This document shows, piece after piece, positions 25,688 through 35,643 of a stretch of DNA of 64,000 nt. The stretch spans positions 310,001-374,000 of the forward strand of contig NZ_FRBN01000001.1 in NCBI RefSeq assembly GCF_900142625.1, given 5' to 3'. A program made the translations under genes and the position numbers. The notes under the pieces are model-generated. The model ran no database searches and was not told the DNA's origin. It saw nothing but the letters and a program-made list of their open reading frames with translations. Source of the DNA: Roseovarius marisflavi. GTDB taxonomy: Bacteria; Pseudomonadota; Alphaproteobacteria; Rhodobacterales; Rhodobacteraceae. Position 1 is the stretch's first letter, and the number at the start of each line of letters is the position of its first letter.

Positions 25688-28600
25688 TGCGCTTTCTGCT
25701 TATCATCACCGTCTTGCTCAGCTCCCTCGCCACCCCGCTTCTTGCCCAGAGCGAGGACGAGGATCGCGGCTATCTTCAGGGACTGATCGAGGACAGCCTG
25801 TCGGGGGCCGGACGAGTTGTGCGTATCACCGGTTTCAAGGGCGCGTTGTCGTCTCAGGCCACAGTTGAAGAGCTGAGCATCGCGGATGACGCCGGGGTCT
25901 GGCTGACGCTGCGTGACGTCACGCTTGACTGGACCCGAAGCGCGCTTTTGGCCGGTCGGATCGAGGTAAACCGCCTCTCTGCGGGTGAAATCGACCTGCC
26001 GCGCCTGCCCAACACCCAGGAAGATTTGAGCCCGGAGATGGCCGAGGCGAAGCCGTTTGCCCTGCCCGAGCTGCCGGTGTCGGTGAATATCGGCGAGATC
26101 AGCGCCGAGACCGTGACCCTTGGCGCGCCCATTCTTGGCCAGAAGGTGACCTTGCGCCTGACCGGTGCCTTGTCGCTTGGCTCGGGCGAAGGCGAGGCCC
26201 AGCTTGACGTGACACGCCTTGATGAGCGCGGCGCGCTGACCCTGATTGCGGGATATGCGAATGAAACGCAGGTTCTTGCACTTGATCTCAAGCTGCGCGA
26301 AGACGAGGGCGGCATTGCCTCGACCCTTCTCAACCTGCCCGACAGCCCCTCTATCGCGCTGTCGATTTCCGGTGAGGCGCCGCTGTCGGATTACACCGCC
26401 GAGATCAACCTGTCATCATCTGGCGAACCGCGCCTTGAGGGCACGGTGAACATCCGCGCCGACGGTCCGCCCGATGCCATGAAGCGCGAGTTCAGTGCGG
26501 TGCTTGCCGGTGATCTCACTCCCCTTCTGCCCGCTGAGTATCGCCCGTTCTTTGGCCCCGACAGCCAATTGGTGCTGCAAGGCGTGCGCGAGGCGAGTGG
26601 CGCGCTCGATATATCCGACGTCAACCTGAGCGCCGCTCAATTGCAACTTGGCGGCTCTCTCTCGCTGGATGCGGAGGGTTGGCCCACGACCTTTGCACTT
26701 GCGGGGCAACTTGGGGATGGCACAACGCCGGTGCGCCTGCCGATATCGGGCCCTGCGACGCAGCTTATGTCGGCGGTTATTGACGCCCGGTTCGATGCGG
26801 CGCGCGGTGATCGCTGGCGCGCCAATGTCACCCTGTCAGAGCTTGCGCAACCGGACCTGAGCATCGCAAGCGCCAGCCTTTCGGGGCGCGGCGCGATCCG
26901 GCGAGTGGCCCCGCGCGGGGTGTCGGCGCTGAGCGAATTCAGCATTAGCGGCCTTGCCCTGAGCGATCCGGCCCTGGCCGAAGCCGCCGGTGATGCCTTG
27001 TCGGGCCATGCCATGATTGACTGGGCCGAGGGCAAACCGCTGCGCATTCTGGGGCTGCGCGTGCTCAGCGGTGGCGCGCGCCTGTCGGGGCGGGCCAGCA
27101 TCGACAACCTTGCCGATGGCTTTCCCGTAAGTGGCGAGGCCCGTCTTGAGGCCCCCGATCTGGCGCGCTTTGCTGCCCTCGCAGGTCAGGATATCGCCGG
27201 CCAGGCCAGTGCCGAGATTTCCGGTTCCGGCAGCCTTCTGGGCGGTGATTTCGATATTGAGATCGGTGCTGAGACCCGCGATCTGGCACTTGGTGTCACC
27301 CAGCTTGACCCGCTTTTGACAAGTCCCGGCACGCTTACCCTATCGGCCAAACGCGACACGACGGGCACCGATTTGCGCAGCCTCGTGATCAAGAATGACG
27401 CGCTGCGTGCCACCGCTACCGGGCGGCTGAACTCGAAAAGCGGCGCTCTGACCCTTGCCGCGCGCCTCGGCGATTTGGCGCTTGCGGACCGCCGGCTGAG
27501 CGGCCCTGCCGAGACCAGTGTCAACGTCGCCTGGCAGACCGGCGGCGATGTCACCCTGACCGGGCTTGAGGCCGAGCTTATGGGGGCAACGATCAACACC
27601 ACCGCAAGCCTGACGCCCGACGCACCCGGCCTGCCCGCCAGAGGCAATCTGGCGGCCGAGATATCCGACCTGTCGCGCTTTAATGCGATCTCTGGCCAGC
27701 GTTTGCGCGGCACCGCGACCCTGACGCTGGTGGGCAATGCCACGGTGCAGGATCAATCCTTCGACATCACCACCTCACTTGACGGTGAAAACATCGGCAC
27801 CGGCATTGCCGAGCTTGATCGCCTGATTGCAGGCCAGATCGCCCTTACGGCCAAGGCCGCGCGCACCCCCGAGCGCATCGAGATCGAAAACCTGAGTGTC
27901 GAAACCCCGCAACTCTCGCTCAAGGCCGAGGGTGAGGGCGGCGACAGCCCGGTGAATTTTTCCGCGCGGCTGGCCAATCTGGGCCTCTTTGCCCCTGACT
28001 TCAGCGGCCCTGTCGCCGCCGAAGGGAACGCGCGCCTGATTGGCCCCGATGCGCGCCAGATCGCGCTCGCCATGAACGCGCAAGGCCCCGGTGGCACCAC
28101 GGCGCAGGTTGATGGCGATATTCACGAGCATGGTCAGCGCCTTGACCTCGCGGCGCGCGGGGCGCTTCCGCTGGCGCTGATCAACGGGATGATCAAACCA
28201 AATGCCCTGCTTGGCACTGCGCGCTATGATCTGCGGGTCAACGGCGCTCCGGGGCTTGCGGCGGTGTCGGGCACGGTGACCACCGATGACACCCGCATCG
28301 CCCTGCCCGGCACCGGCCTTGGCGTCGATAACCTGAGCGGCACGGTCACGCTTGCCAATCAGCGCGCCGAGACCGATTTCACCGCGGCGATGCGCGATGG
28401 TGGTCAGATCAGGATCAACGGGCCGGTTGGCCTGACCGGCGGGTTCAATGGCGATCTGGCGATTGCCCTCGCGGGTCTCGTGGTCAGCGATCAGGAGATT
28501 TACAGAGCCACCGTCAACGGCAGTGTAACAGTCGTCGGCCCGATGACCGGCGGCGCGATGATTGGCGGCACGCTGAACCTTGAGGAAACCAACATTCGCA

Positions 28601-29424
28601 TTCCTTCCGGGCTTGGCGCCAATTCGGTTACCCTGCCCGGTCTGCGCCATATCAGCGAACCGGCAGAGGTGCGCGCCACCCGGCGGCGCGCAGGCTTGAT
28701 TGCGGTCAAAACCTCGGGTGGCGTTCGGCCCTTTGGCCTGAATTTGCAAATCAACGCGCCCTCGCGGATTTTCGTGCGCGGGCGCGGGCTTGATGCGGAA
28801 CTTGGCGGGCGTTTGCGACTGGCGGGGACCACCAATGCGGTTGAACCAGAGGGTGTGTTTCAGCTCATTCGCGGGCGTCTGGATATCCTTGGCAAGCGGC
28901 TGGATCTGACCGATGGTTTGGTGAACATGCAGGGCGCGCTTGATCCCTATATTCGCTTCGTAGCCGAAACCACCGCCGAGGATGTGACCGTCATGATCGT
29001 GGTCGAAGGCCTGGCCAGCGCCCCCGAGATCAGCTTTACATCAGAGCCCGACCTGCCTGAAGAAGAGGTGGTTGCGCGGCTGCTGTTCGGGCGCGGGCTT
29101 GATACGATATCGCCGTTTCAGGCGGCGCAAATGGCCTCGGCCATTGCCACGCTTTCGGGGCGAAGCAGCCTTGATGTGGTCGGCACATTGCGCGGCGCCG
29201 TCGGCCTGAGCGACCTTGATGTGACCCAGACCGAAGACGGCGATACCGAGGTCAGCGCCGGCGCCTATATCTCGGATAAATTCTACTCAGAGGTGATCGC
29301 CGACAGCACCGGCAAGCAACAGATCAACCTCAACTATGACCTCACCAACTCGATCACCCTCAAGGGCGGCGCATCAAACGAAGGCAACAGCGGCATCGGT
29401 GTATTTTTCGAAAAAGATTACTAG
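25687..29424 (+). CDS. tamB: Translocation and assembly module protein TamB
   Basis: TamB is a very long, inner-membrane-anchored periplasmic protein that spans to TamA. It is implicated in outer-membrane protein assembly and in phospholipid transport between membranes. The 1245-residue chain has an N-terminal signal anchor (RFLLIITVLLSSLATPLLAQ) and an extended repetitive beta-rich body. It ends with the conserved DUF490 domain, including LFGRGLDTISPFQAAQMAS and a final GVFFEKDY. The ATG at 25687 overlaps the tamA stop by one base. Size is within the usual range. Confidence 0.93.
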   Translation: MRFLLIITVLLSSLATPLLAQSEDEDRGYLQGLIEDSLSGAGRVVRITGFKGALSSQATVEELSIADDAGVWLTLRDVTLDWTRSALLAGRIEVNRLSAGEIDLPRLPNTQEDLSPEMAEAKPFALPELPVSVNIGEISAETVTLGAPILGQKVTLRLTGALSLGSGEGEAQLDVTRLDERGALTLIAGYANETQVLALDLKLREDEGGIASTLLNLPDSPSIALSISGEAPLSDYTAEINLSSSGEPRLEGTVNIRADGPPDAMKREFSAVLAGDLTPLLPAEYRPFFGPDSQLVLQGVREASGALDISDVNLSAAQLQLGGSLSLDAEGWPTTFALAGQLGDGTTPVRLPISGPATQLMSAVIDARFDAARGDRWRANVTLSELAQPDLSIASASLSGRGAIRRVAPRGVSALSEFSISGLALSDPALAEAAGDALSGHAMIDWAEGKPLRILGLRVLSGGARLSGRASIDNLADGFPVSGEARLEAPDLARFAALAGQDIAGQASAEISGSGSLLGGDFDIEIGAETRDLALGVTQLDPLLTSPGTLTLSAKRDTTGTDLRSLVIKNDALRATATGRLNSKSGALTLAARLGDLALADRRLSGPAETSVNVAWQTGGDVTLTGLEAELMGATINTTASLTPDAPGLPARGNLAAEISDLSRFNAISGQRLRGTATLTLVGNATVQDQSFDITTSLDGENIGTGIAELDRLIAGQIALTAKAARTPERIEIENLSVETPQLSLKAEGEGGDSPVNFSARLANLGLFAPDFSGPVAAEGNARLIGPDARQIALAMNAQGPGGTTAQVDGDIHEHGQRLDLAARGALPLALINGMIKPNALLGTARYDLRVNGAPGLAAVSGTVTTDDTRIALPGTGLGVDNLSGTVTLANQRAETDFTAAMRDGGQIRINGPVGLTGGFNGDLAIALAGLVVSDQEIYRATVNGSVTVVGPMTGGAMIGGTLNLEETNIRIPSGLGANSVTLPGLRHISEPAEVRATRRRAGLIAVKTSGGVRPFGLNLQINAPSRIFVRGRGLDAELGGRLRLAGTTNAVEPEGVFQLIRGRLDILGKRLDLTDGLVNMQGALDPYIRFVAETTAEDVTVMIVVEGLASAPEISFTSEPDLPEEEVVARLLFGRGLDTISPFQAAQMASAIATLSGRSSLDVVGTLRGAVGLSDLDVTQTEDGDTEVSAGAYISDKFYSEVIADSTGKQQINLNYDLTNSITLKGGASNEGNSGIGVFFEKDY

Positions 29425-29457
29425 GACCTGTGGCACAGCAGGGTGCTTTGGTCGATC

Positions 29458-29479
29458 AAGGCGGCGTCAAATCCGCCTT
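29458..29479 (+). terminator. Weak hairpin after tamB
   Basis: AAGGCGG (29458-29464) and CCGCCTT (29473-29479) form a 7-bp stem with an 8-base loop, 34 bases after the tamB stop. No T tract follows, so termination is only suggested. Confidence 0.35.
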
Positions 29480-29702
29480 AACCGGGGCCTGTAGTGAGCG
29501 CCGCAACCGGATGCCCGATGATTGCGACGAGGTCAGCCCTTTGTCGAAACATGGTCCGCTGACATCATAGTCAGTTTGCGTTTGTGTGCCGACATGCTAA
29601 CACGTGCTGTCTCTTGACCGAAGGCCACAAAACAAAGGCGCCGCCCGTGCTTGCAGCCCCCAATCAGCGCCGACATTGCCTGGTACCTTTTGGCATAGCT
29701 GA

Positions 29703-30599
29703 ATGACAACGGCTTTGCCCCCTCCGCGTCAAAATCCGGGCGCGGTTTTGCGTGCCGCCATGTGGATGCTGGGCGCAGTCCTGGCGTTTTCGTCGATGGC
29801 GGTGGCGGGCCGCGCGGTGAGCTTTGAGCTCGATACATTCGAGATCATGATGTATCGCAGCATGATCGGCCTTTGCCTTGTGGTCAGTGTCGCCGGCATA
29901 ACCGGCCATTATCGCCAGATCACCACCCGAAGCCCCGCCACCCAACTGATTCGGAATATCTTTCACTTTTCCGGGCAAAACCTGTGGTTTTACGCGATCA
30001 CGGTGATTCCCCTGGCCCAGGTGTTCGCGCTTGAGTTCACCGCGCCGCTCTGGGTGCTGATCCTGTCGCCTCTGGTGCTTGGCGAACGTCTTACGAAAAT
30101 GCGCGTCCTGGCCGCGATCATCGGCTTTATCGGCATCCTGATCGTCGCGCGCCCAAGCCCCGAGACGCTTAGCCTTGGCACCATCGCGGCGGCGGCGGCG
30201 GCAATCGGTTTTGCCGGCTCGATCCTGTTCACCAAGCGGCTGACGCGCAGCGAGACGTTGACCTGCATCCTGTTCTGGATGACCCTGAGCCAAAGCATTT
30301 TTGGTCTGCTTTGTGCCGGGATTGACGGCGATATCGCCCTGCCCTCGCTGGCCTCGGCACCGTGGCTTTTGGTGATTGCATGCGCCGGTCTGACGGCGCA
30401 TTTTTGCCTGACCTCAGCCCTGTCAATTGCCCCGGCCACCCTTGTGGCCCCGGTTGATTTCACCCGCCTCCCGCTCATCGCGATTATCGGGCTTTTGGTC
30501 TATAACGAGCCGATAGATGCGATGGTCATCCTTGGCGCGGCAATAATTTTCGGGGCAAATTACCTGAACTTATGGTCAGAAACCTCCAAAAGACGCTAA
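29703..30599 (+). CDS. EamA/DMT-family transporter
   Basis: The 298-residue protein has about ten hydrophobic helices arranged as two EamA repeats. The first repeat includes IRNIFHFSGQNLWFYAITVI and EFTAPLWVLILSPLVLGERL, the second LTAHFCLTSALSIAPATLVA and PVDFTRLPLIAIIG. Family members export amino acids, nucleotides or other metabolites across the inner membrane; the substrate is unknown. The ATG at 29703 lacks a strong ribosome site. It stands alone between tamB and a FadL-type gene. Confidence 0.85.
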   Translation: MTTALPPPRQNPGAVLRAAMWMLGAVLAFSSMAVAGRAVSFELDTFEIMMYRSMIGLCLVVSVAGITGHYRQITTRSPATQLIRNIFHFSGQNLWFYAITVIPLAQVFALEFTAPLWVLILSPLVLGERLTKMRVLAAIIGFIGILIVARPSPETLSLGTIAAAAAAIGFAGSILFTKRLTRSETLTCILFWMTLSQSIFGLLCAGIDGDIALPSLASAPWLLVIACAGLTAHFCLTSALSIAPATLVAPVDFTRLPLIAIIGLLVYNEPIDAMVILGAAIIFGANYLNLWSETSKRR

Positions 30600-30678
30600 T
30601 CGTCCCAATGTTCTCGCTTAAAGTGTGACCAGCAGGCCACCGGTTGCTTCCGTAGGATCAGTGACGCCGCGTCAAACA

Positions 30679-30707
30679 TTGACCGGCAGATTACTGCCGA
30701 TAAAGAT
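30679..30707 (+). promoter_or_regulatory. Possible promoter with internal palindrome
   Basis: TTGACC (30679-30684) is followed by the inverted repeat GGCAG-ATTA-CTGCC (30685-30698) and then GATAAAGAT, a weak -10 region. An operator within the spacer would suit repression. It is 28 bases upstream of the outer-membrane protein start codon. Confidence 0.35.
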
Positions 30708-30734
30708 CAGGTCAACTTCTGGAGGAGAGGCCCA

Positions 30735-31829
30735 ATGAAAAGACTCACACTTGCAGCAACCACCCTGGTTGCTGTCGCAGGCACCGCTCAGGCAGGCGAG
30801 ATTGAGCGCCGAGGCGACCCATCGATGATTTTGTTCGAGAAGAGTAAAAACTATGTCGAGCTGTCTGCGGCAACTGTTCACCCCAACGTTTCCGGTGCGC
30901 CGCGAGGGGTGCCAACCGGCCCGACTGGCAATATTCAGAAAAGTTATCAGTCATTCGCGGGTGGCTACAAACATCAGTTGAATGAAAAGGTTGCTCTGGC
31001 CCTGGTCATCGACGAACCTATTGGGGCTTCTGTAGATTACAACAGGGCCGGTGCGTTCTTCGCCGGATCGAATGCAGAGGTAAATTCTATCGCCGTGACC
31101 GGGATGGCAAAGTATAAGTTCAATGACCGGATGAGCGTCTATGGCGGCCTGCGCTATATGGGCCTTAGCGGAAACATTCAGGTTATCTCGCCGGCTACAG
31201 GTGGTAGCGCCCTGGCGCCCCCCGGGCCTTATTCTCTCAACGTGGATAAGGATTATCAGTTCGGGTATCTTGTGGGCGCGGCCTATGAAATCCCCAGCAT
31301 CGCAATGCGCGTCGCGCTGACCTATGAATCCAAAACCGAGCATGATTTCCGCGATAACAACGGGTCTCCGTTCAAAGTTGAAATTCCTCAGGCTGTCACG
31401 CTTCATGCACAATCCGGCATAGCCACCGACACGCTGCTTTTCGGCTCTGTCAAATGGCGGGAATGGACAAAATTCAAGGTGCAACCGGCCGACTTCTTCC
31501 AGTTTTCCCCGGCCCCCGCAAACGTGCCGATTGCAAGCGGCCCCAGCGATATCTGGACATATGAGCTTGGTATCGGTCGCAAGTTGAGTAAAAACTGGAG
31601 TGGCGCAGCCATCCTGGGATACGAAAAGGACCAGGGCGATGTTGTTGGCAACCTTTCGGGCAAGGACGGCTATATCAGCTACGGGCTGGCGGCAACTTAT
31701 GAAAACGAAGCCATAAAAGTCACCGCCGGTGTTCGCTATTTTGATGTTGGCAGCGCGGACACGTCGGTATCAAGCTTTTCGGGCAGTGATGCGATTGCGT
31801 TCGGCACCAAGGTCGGGTTTAAATTCTAA
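30735..31829 (+). CDS. OmpP1/FadL-family outer membrane protein 2
   Basis: The 364-residue protein has a signal peptide (KRLTLAATTLVAVAGTAQA) and a beta-barrel ending in VGFKF, the expected C-terminal phenylalanine. Alternating strands such as MSVYGGLRYMGLSGNIQV and ITAGVRYFDVG-like repeats fit FadL/TodX channels for hydrophobic compounds. It is shorter than the first copy and lacks the NGYG-type hatch sequence. A very strong ribosome site, GGAGGAGAGG (30721-30730), suggests high expression. Base composition looks lower in GC than its neighbours. A strong terminator follows. Confidence 0.8.
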   Translation: MKRLTLAATTLVAVAGTAQAGEIERRGDPSMILFEKSKNYVELSAATVHPNVSGAPRGVPTGPTGNIQKSYQSFAGGYKHQLNEKVALALVIDEPIGASVDYNRAGAFFAGSNAEVNSIAVTGMAKYKFNDRMSVYGGLRYMGLSGNIQVISPATGGSALAPPGPYSLNVDKDYQFGYLVGAAYEIPSIAMRVALTYESKTEHDFRDNNGSPFKVEIPQAVTLHAQSGIATDTLLFGSVKWREWTKFKVQPADFFQFSPAPANVPIASGPSDIWTYELGIGRKLSKNWSGAAILGYEKDQGDVVGNLSGKDGYISYGLAATYENEAIKVTAGVRYFDVGSADTSVSSFSGSDAIAFGTKVGFKF

Positions 31830-31851
31830 ACGCCCATCGCAAGCAGGATCA

Positions 31852-31883
31852 GGCCCCGCCCTCTTATCCGGGCGGGGTTTTTT
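31852..31883 (+). terminator. Rho-independent terminator
   Basis: CCCCGCCC (31854-31861) and GGGCGGGG (31870-31877) form an 8-bp stem with an 8-base loop and run into TTTTTT. It ends the outer-membrane protein transcript. Confidence 0.9.
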
Positions 31884-31952
31884 CGTCGCACGACTGCTTT
31901 GGATTGACCCCGGCAACCGCAGTTTGTAGCACGATCCCAAAGGGGACCGACG

Positions 31953-32825
31953 ATGATCTATAAATCGGCACAAGACTGGCAGGAGGCCACCCATAAACGG
32001 GTGCTGTTTTACGGCATGTCAGGTCTGGGCAAGACGTACCTCTCGAACATGCTGCGCGAGGGTGGCGACTGGTTTCACTACTCGATAGATTATCGTATCG
32101 GCACCCGTTACATGGGCGAGCTGATTGCCGATAACGCCAAGGCTCATGCCATGCAGGTGCCGTTCCTGCGCGAATTGCTGCTCACGGATTCGATCTATAT
32201 CGGCTCGAACATCACCTTTGACAATCTGGCGCCGGTCTCGACCTATCTTGGCAAACCGGGCGATCCGGCCAAGGGCGGCCTGCCGATTGAGGAATACCGT
32301 CACCGTCAGGAACAGTTTCGCCAGGCCGAAATCGCCGCGCTGATGGATACCGGGCATTTCATTTCGCGGGCCGAGGCGCTTTATGGCTATCCGCATTTCA
32401 TCTGCGATACCGGCGGGTCGATCTGCGAATGGGTGGATGGGGATGACCCAAGCGATCCGCTCCTGACCGAGCTGTCGCAGCATTGCCTTTTGATTTACAT
32501 TGAGGGCAGCGAGGCCCATACCCAGGAATTGATCCGCCGGTTTGATCGTGCGCCCAAGCCGATGGCCTATCAGCCCGATTTTCTGGATCACGCGTGGAAG
32601 GAATATCTAAGCGAAAACAATCTGGAAGCCGACGAAGTTGATCCAGATAGCTTTATCCGCTGGACCTATGCGCGCGCGCTTGCGCACCGCCAGCCACGAT
32701 ACGAGGCCATGGCCCCATGGGGGGTCACAGTCAGCGCCGATGAGGTCGCAACGGTCAAAACCCCGGCCGATTTCGATCACCTGATCGCGACCGCCCTTGA
32801 GCGGCGCGCCGATACGCCTATCTAA
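31953..32825 (+). CDS. P-loop ATPase of unknown function upstream of metA
   Basis: The 290-residue soluble protein has a Walker A motif at residues 21-28 (GMSGLGKT) near its N-terminus. [15 protein letters not shown] and [14 protein letters not shown] follow, the latter resembling the second core strand of small P-loop kinases. No transporter or recombinase signature is present. I do not recognise the function; a nucleoside- or small-molecule kinase is possible. It ends 28 bases before metA on the same strand, so the two are probably co-transcribed. Confidence 0.72.
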   Translation: MIYKSAQDWQEATHKRVLFYGMSGLGKTYLSNMLREGGDWFHYSIDYRIGTRYMGELIADNAKAHAMQVPFLRELLLTDSIYIGSNITFDNLAPVSTYLGKPGDPAKGGLPIEEYRHRQEQFRQAEIAALMDTGHFISRAEALYGYPHFICDTGGSICEWVDGDDPSDPLLTELSQHCLLIYIEGSEAHTQELIRRFDRAPKPMAYQPDFLDHAWKEYLSENNLEADEVDPDSFIRWTYARALAHRQPRYEAMAPWGVTVSADEVATVKTPADFDHLIATALERRADTPI

Positions 32826-32853
32826 TCCCGACACCCTGAGGAGTCGCACGCCA

Positions 32854-33777
32854 ATGCCGATCAAGATCCCCGCCAACCTGCCCGCCTATGACGTGCTCAC
32901 GCGCGAAGGCGTCATGGTCATGGACGAGGATCAGGCCACCCGTCAGGACATTCGTCCGCTGCGGATCGGTTTGCTCAACCTCATGCCGAAGAAAATCCAG
33001 ACCGAAAACCAGTTCGCCCGCCTGATCGGCGCGACGCCGCTTCAGATTGACCTGCATCTGATCCGGATGAGCGAGCATCAGGCAAAGAACACCGCCGCCG
33101 AGCATATGGAAAGCTTTTACCGCACCTTTGAAGAGGTCGAGGCTTCGGGCGACAAATACGACGGTCTGATCATCACCGGCGCACCGATCGAGCATCTGGA
33201 GTTCGACGCCGTCACCTATTGGGGCGAACTTGAACGGGTGTTCGAGTGGACCCAGACCCATGTGCAATCGACCTTCGGCGTGTGCTGGGGCGGCATGGCG
33301 ATGATCAACCATTTCCACGGCGTCAAAAAGCATATGCTGGAGCATAAGGCCTTCGGCTGTTTCCGGCATCGCAACCTTGTGCCCTCGTCGCCCTATCTGC
33401 GCGGGTTTTCGGATGAATGCGTGATCCCGGTCAGCCGCTGGACCGAAATGCGCCAGGATGAGATTGAGGCCGCCGGTGGCCTGACCACGCTTTTGTACAG
33501 TGACGAGGTTGGCCCCGCCCTGGTCGAGGACCCGGCCCATCGCGCGCTCTATATCTTCAACCATTTTGAATATGACAGCGACACCCTCAAGCAGGAATAT
33601 GACCGCGATATCGAGGCTGGCACGCCGATCAACGTGCCTTGCAACTATTACCCGAATGACGATCCCAGCAAGCCGCCGCAAAACCGCTGGCGCAGCCACG
33701 CCCATCAGCTTTACGGCAACTGGATCAACGCGATCTATCAATCGACGCCGTTTGATATGAATGACATTGGCCGTTAA
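32854..33777 (+). CDS. metA: Homoserine O-acyltransferase MetA (probably acetyl-CoA-using)
   Basis: MetA acylates homoserine, the first committed step of methionine synthesis. The 307-residue enzyme has Cys144 in FGVCWGG and His237/Glu239 in FNHFEYDSD as its catalytic triad. Specificity: Bacillus MetA with Glu in TGAPxE is an acetyltransferase, whereas E. coli succinyltransferase has Gly in TGAPLG. Here the segment reads TGAPIE with Glu113, so acetyl-CoA is predicted. TGAGGAG (32837-32843) sets the start at 32854. The next gene, an alpha/beta hydrolase, overlaps its end by 17 bases. Confidence 0.93.
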   Translation: MPIKIPANLPAYDVLTREGVMVMDEDQATRQDIRPLRIGLLNLMPKKIQTENQFARLIGATPLQIDLHLIRMSEHQAKNTAAEHMESFYRTFEEVEASGDKYDGLIITGAPIEHLEFDAVTYWGELERVFEWTQTHVQSTFGVCWGGMAMINHFHGVKKHMLEHKAFGCFRHRNLVPSSPYLRGFSDECVIPVSRWTEMRQDEIEAAGGLTTLLYSDEVGPALVEDPAHRALYIFNHFEYDSDTLKQEYDRDIEAGTPINVPCNYYPNDDPSKPPQNRWRSHAHQLYGNWINAIYQSTPFDMNDIGR

Positions 33778-34735
33778 ATCCCTTGTCATCCTCGCGGTCC
33801 TGTTGGCCGGCCTCTGGGCCTATGCCAACCACCGCGCCCGCGCGCACGAGGCCCGCGCCGAAGCGGCCTTTCCCCCCGAGGGTGAGATCATCGAGGTCGA
33901 CGGCCACCCCGTTCATGCGGTGGTCATGGGCCCAGAGGGTGCGCCCGACCTGGTGCTGATCCACGGCGCCTCGGGCAACACCCGCGACATGACCTTTGAT
34001 CTGGCGCCGCAACTTGCCAGCGATTACCGCGTGATCGTGTTTGACCGCCCCGGTCTTGGTTATACCGCGCGCATCAACCACAGCGGCGCCACCATCAGCC
34101 AGCAGGCCGCTTTGCTGCAACAGGCCGCAGGGCAGCTTGGCGCGGATCACCCCATCGTGCTTGGCCATAGCTATGGTGGCGCGGTGGCCCTTGCCTGGGC
34201 GCTCAACCACCCAGAGGCCATCTCGGGTCTGGTGATGCTCGCCGGGGCGGCCAAGCCCTGGGAGACCGGGCTTTCGACCTACTACAAGGTGCTGTCGCAT
34301 CCCGTTCTCGGGCCGCTGGTGATCCCCTTTCTGACCGCCTTTGTTGACGATAGCCGCGTCGAGGCCGCGGTCGGTGAGATATTCGAGCCGCAAACCGCCC
34401 CCGAAGGCTATCTGCATCACATCGGAGCGGGCCTAACCCTGCGCCGCCAGTCTTTGCGCGCCAATGCCTTGCAACGCGCCAACCTTCTGGCCGAGGTCGA
34501 GGCGATCCATATGCGCTACGCTGAGATCGACCTGCCGGTCGAAATCCTGCATGGCACCGTCGATACCACCGTGGGCCTGCATATCCATGCTGACCCCCTG
34601 TCGCGCCAAATCAAGGATGCGGTCCTGACGCCCCTGCCCGGCATCGGCCATATGCCCCAGCATGCGGTGCCCGGTCAGGTGATTTCCGCCATCCACCGGG
34701 TTGCTGCGCGCGCGCGATTGCGCCCTGTCCCCTGA
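33761..34735 (+). CDS. Membrane-anchored alpha/beta hydrolase
   Basis: The 324-residue protein begins with a signal anchor ([18 protein letters not shown]), so the catalytic domain is probably periplasmic. The fold is clear: oxyanion region [13 protein letters not shown], nucleophile serine in [11 protein letters not shown], aspartate in LHGTVDTTV and histidine in [10 protein letters not shown]. Natural substrate is unknown; esterase or lipase-like activity is the default. It overlaps metA by 17 bases, which indicates co-expression but no obvious pathway link. Confidence 0.82.
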   Translation: MTLAVKSLVILAVLLAGLWAYANHRARAHEARAEAAFPPEGEIIEVDGHPVHAVVMGPEGAPDLVLIHGASGNTRDMTFDLAPQLASDYRVIVFDRPGLGYTARINHSGATISQQAALLQQAAGQLGADHPIVLGHSYGGAVALAWALNHPEAISGLVMLAGAAKPWETGLSTYYKVLSHPVLGPLVIPFLTAFVDDSRVEAAVGEIFEPQTAPEGYLHHIGAGLTLRRQSLRANALQRANLLAEVEAIHMRYAEIDLPVEILHGTVDTTVGLHIHADPLSRQIKDAVLTPLPGIGHMPQHAVPGQVISAIHRVAARARLRPVP

Positions 34736-34773
34736 GCCGCCATACTGGGCGAAACCCCTTGTGAGGCCCGAAC

Positions 34774-35643
34774 ATGGATCTGCCCTTTGACGGCGCGATC
34801 AGCGCTTTTTTCGAAAAAGACATTCCCGACGATATCCGCAATGAAATCCGCCGCGCGGATAAGGGCGATATTCTCGGGCATGAGTTTCCCTATTCCGAAC
34901 GTATGCCGCGCAAGGCCTATGAAAAAGAGCTGGGCAAACTTCAGATCGAGCTGGTCAAGCTTCAGGCCTGGGCGCGCGAAAGCGGCGCGCGCGTAATCTG
35001 TATCTTCGAGGGGCGCGATGCGGCTGGCAAGGGCGGCACGATCAAGCGGTTTCGCGAGAACCTGAATCCGCGCGGTGCGCGCGTCGTGGCGCTTCCCAAA
35101 CCCTCGGACACCGAGGCGACGCAGTGGTATTTCCAGCGCTATATCGACCACCTTCCCGGCGCCGGTGAAATCGTGTTCTTTGACCGAAGCTGGTACAACC
35201 GGGGCGTGGTCGAAAAGGTTTTCGGCTTTTGTTCTGATGCGCAGCGCGAGCATTTCTTTGCCCAGGTGCCTGATGTGGAACGCATGCTCGTTGAGGAAGG
35301 GATTTACCTGTTCAAATTCTGGCTCAACGTCGGGCGCGCCGAACAGTTGCGCCGGTTTCTCGGGCGCGAGAGTGACCCTCTCAAGCAATGGAAGCTGAGC
35401 TGGATCGACGTCGAGGGCCTTAAGAAATGGGAGGACTATAGCGCCGCCATCTCCGAGACCCTGACCCGGTGCCATACCGATCACGCGCCCTGGACGGTGA
35501 TCCGATCCGATGACAAGCGCCGCGCCCGCTTGGCGGCGATCCGCACCGTGCTTTCGTCGATCGGTTACGCCCGCAAGGACGCGCGCGCGATCGGGGCACT
35601 TGATCCGGCCATCGCCGCCGGGCCAGAGATATGGAATGGCTAA
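34774..35643 (+). CDS. ppk2: Polyphosphate kinase 2 (PPK2)
   Basis: PPK2 enzymes transfer phosphate between polyphosphate and nucleotides in the cytosol. The 289-residue protein has the class signature: Walker [10 protein letters not shown] (residues 80-88), preceded by VICIFEG, and Walker [14 protein letters not shown] with Asp137. The lid region has [12 protein letters not shown]. One domain of this size fits class I PPK2, which usually uses polyphosphate to phosphorylate ADP or GDP. A TetR gene overlaps its end by 8 bases. Confidence 0.92.
   Translation: MDLPFDGAISAFFEKDIPDDIRNEIRRADKGDILGHEFPYSERMPRKAYEKELGKLQIELVKLQAWARESGARVICIFEGRDAAGKGGTIKRFRENLNPRGARVVALPKPSDTEATQWYFQRYIDHLPGAGEIVFFDRSWYNRGVVEKVFGFCSDAQREHFFAQVPDVERMLVEEGIYLFKFWLNVGRAEQLRRFLGRESDPLKQWKLSWIDVEGLKKWEDYSAAISETLTRCHTDHAPWTVIRSDDKRRARLAAIRTVLSSIGYARKDARAIGALDPAIAAGPEIWNG

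Noticed and set aside
32826..32853. SAM-II or other SAM riboswitch upstream of metA
   Set aside because: Only 28 bases separate the upstream gene from metA, with a plain ribosome site, so there is no room for an aptamer.
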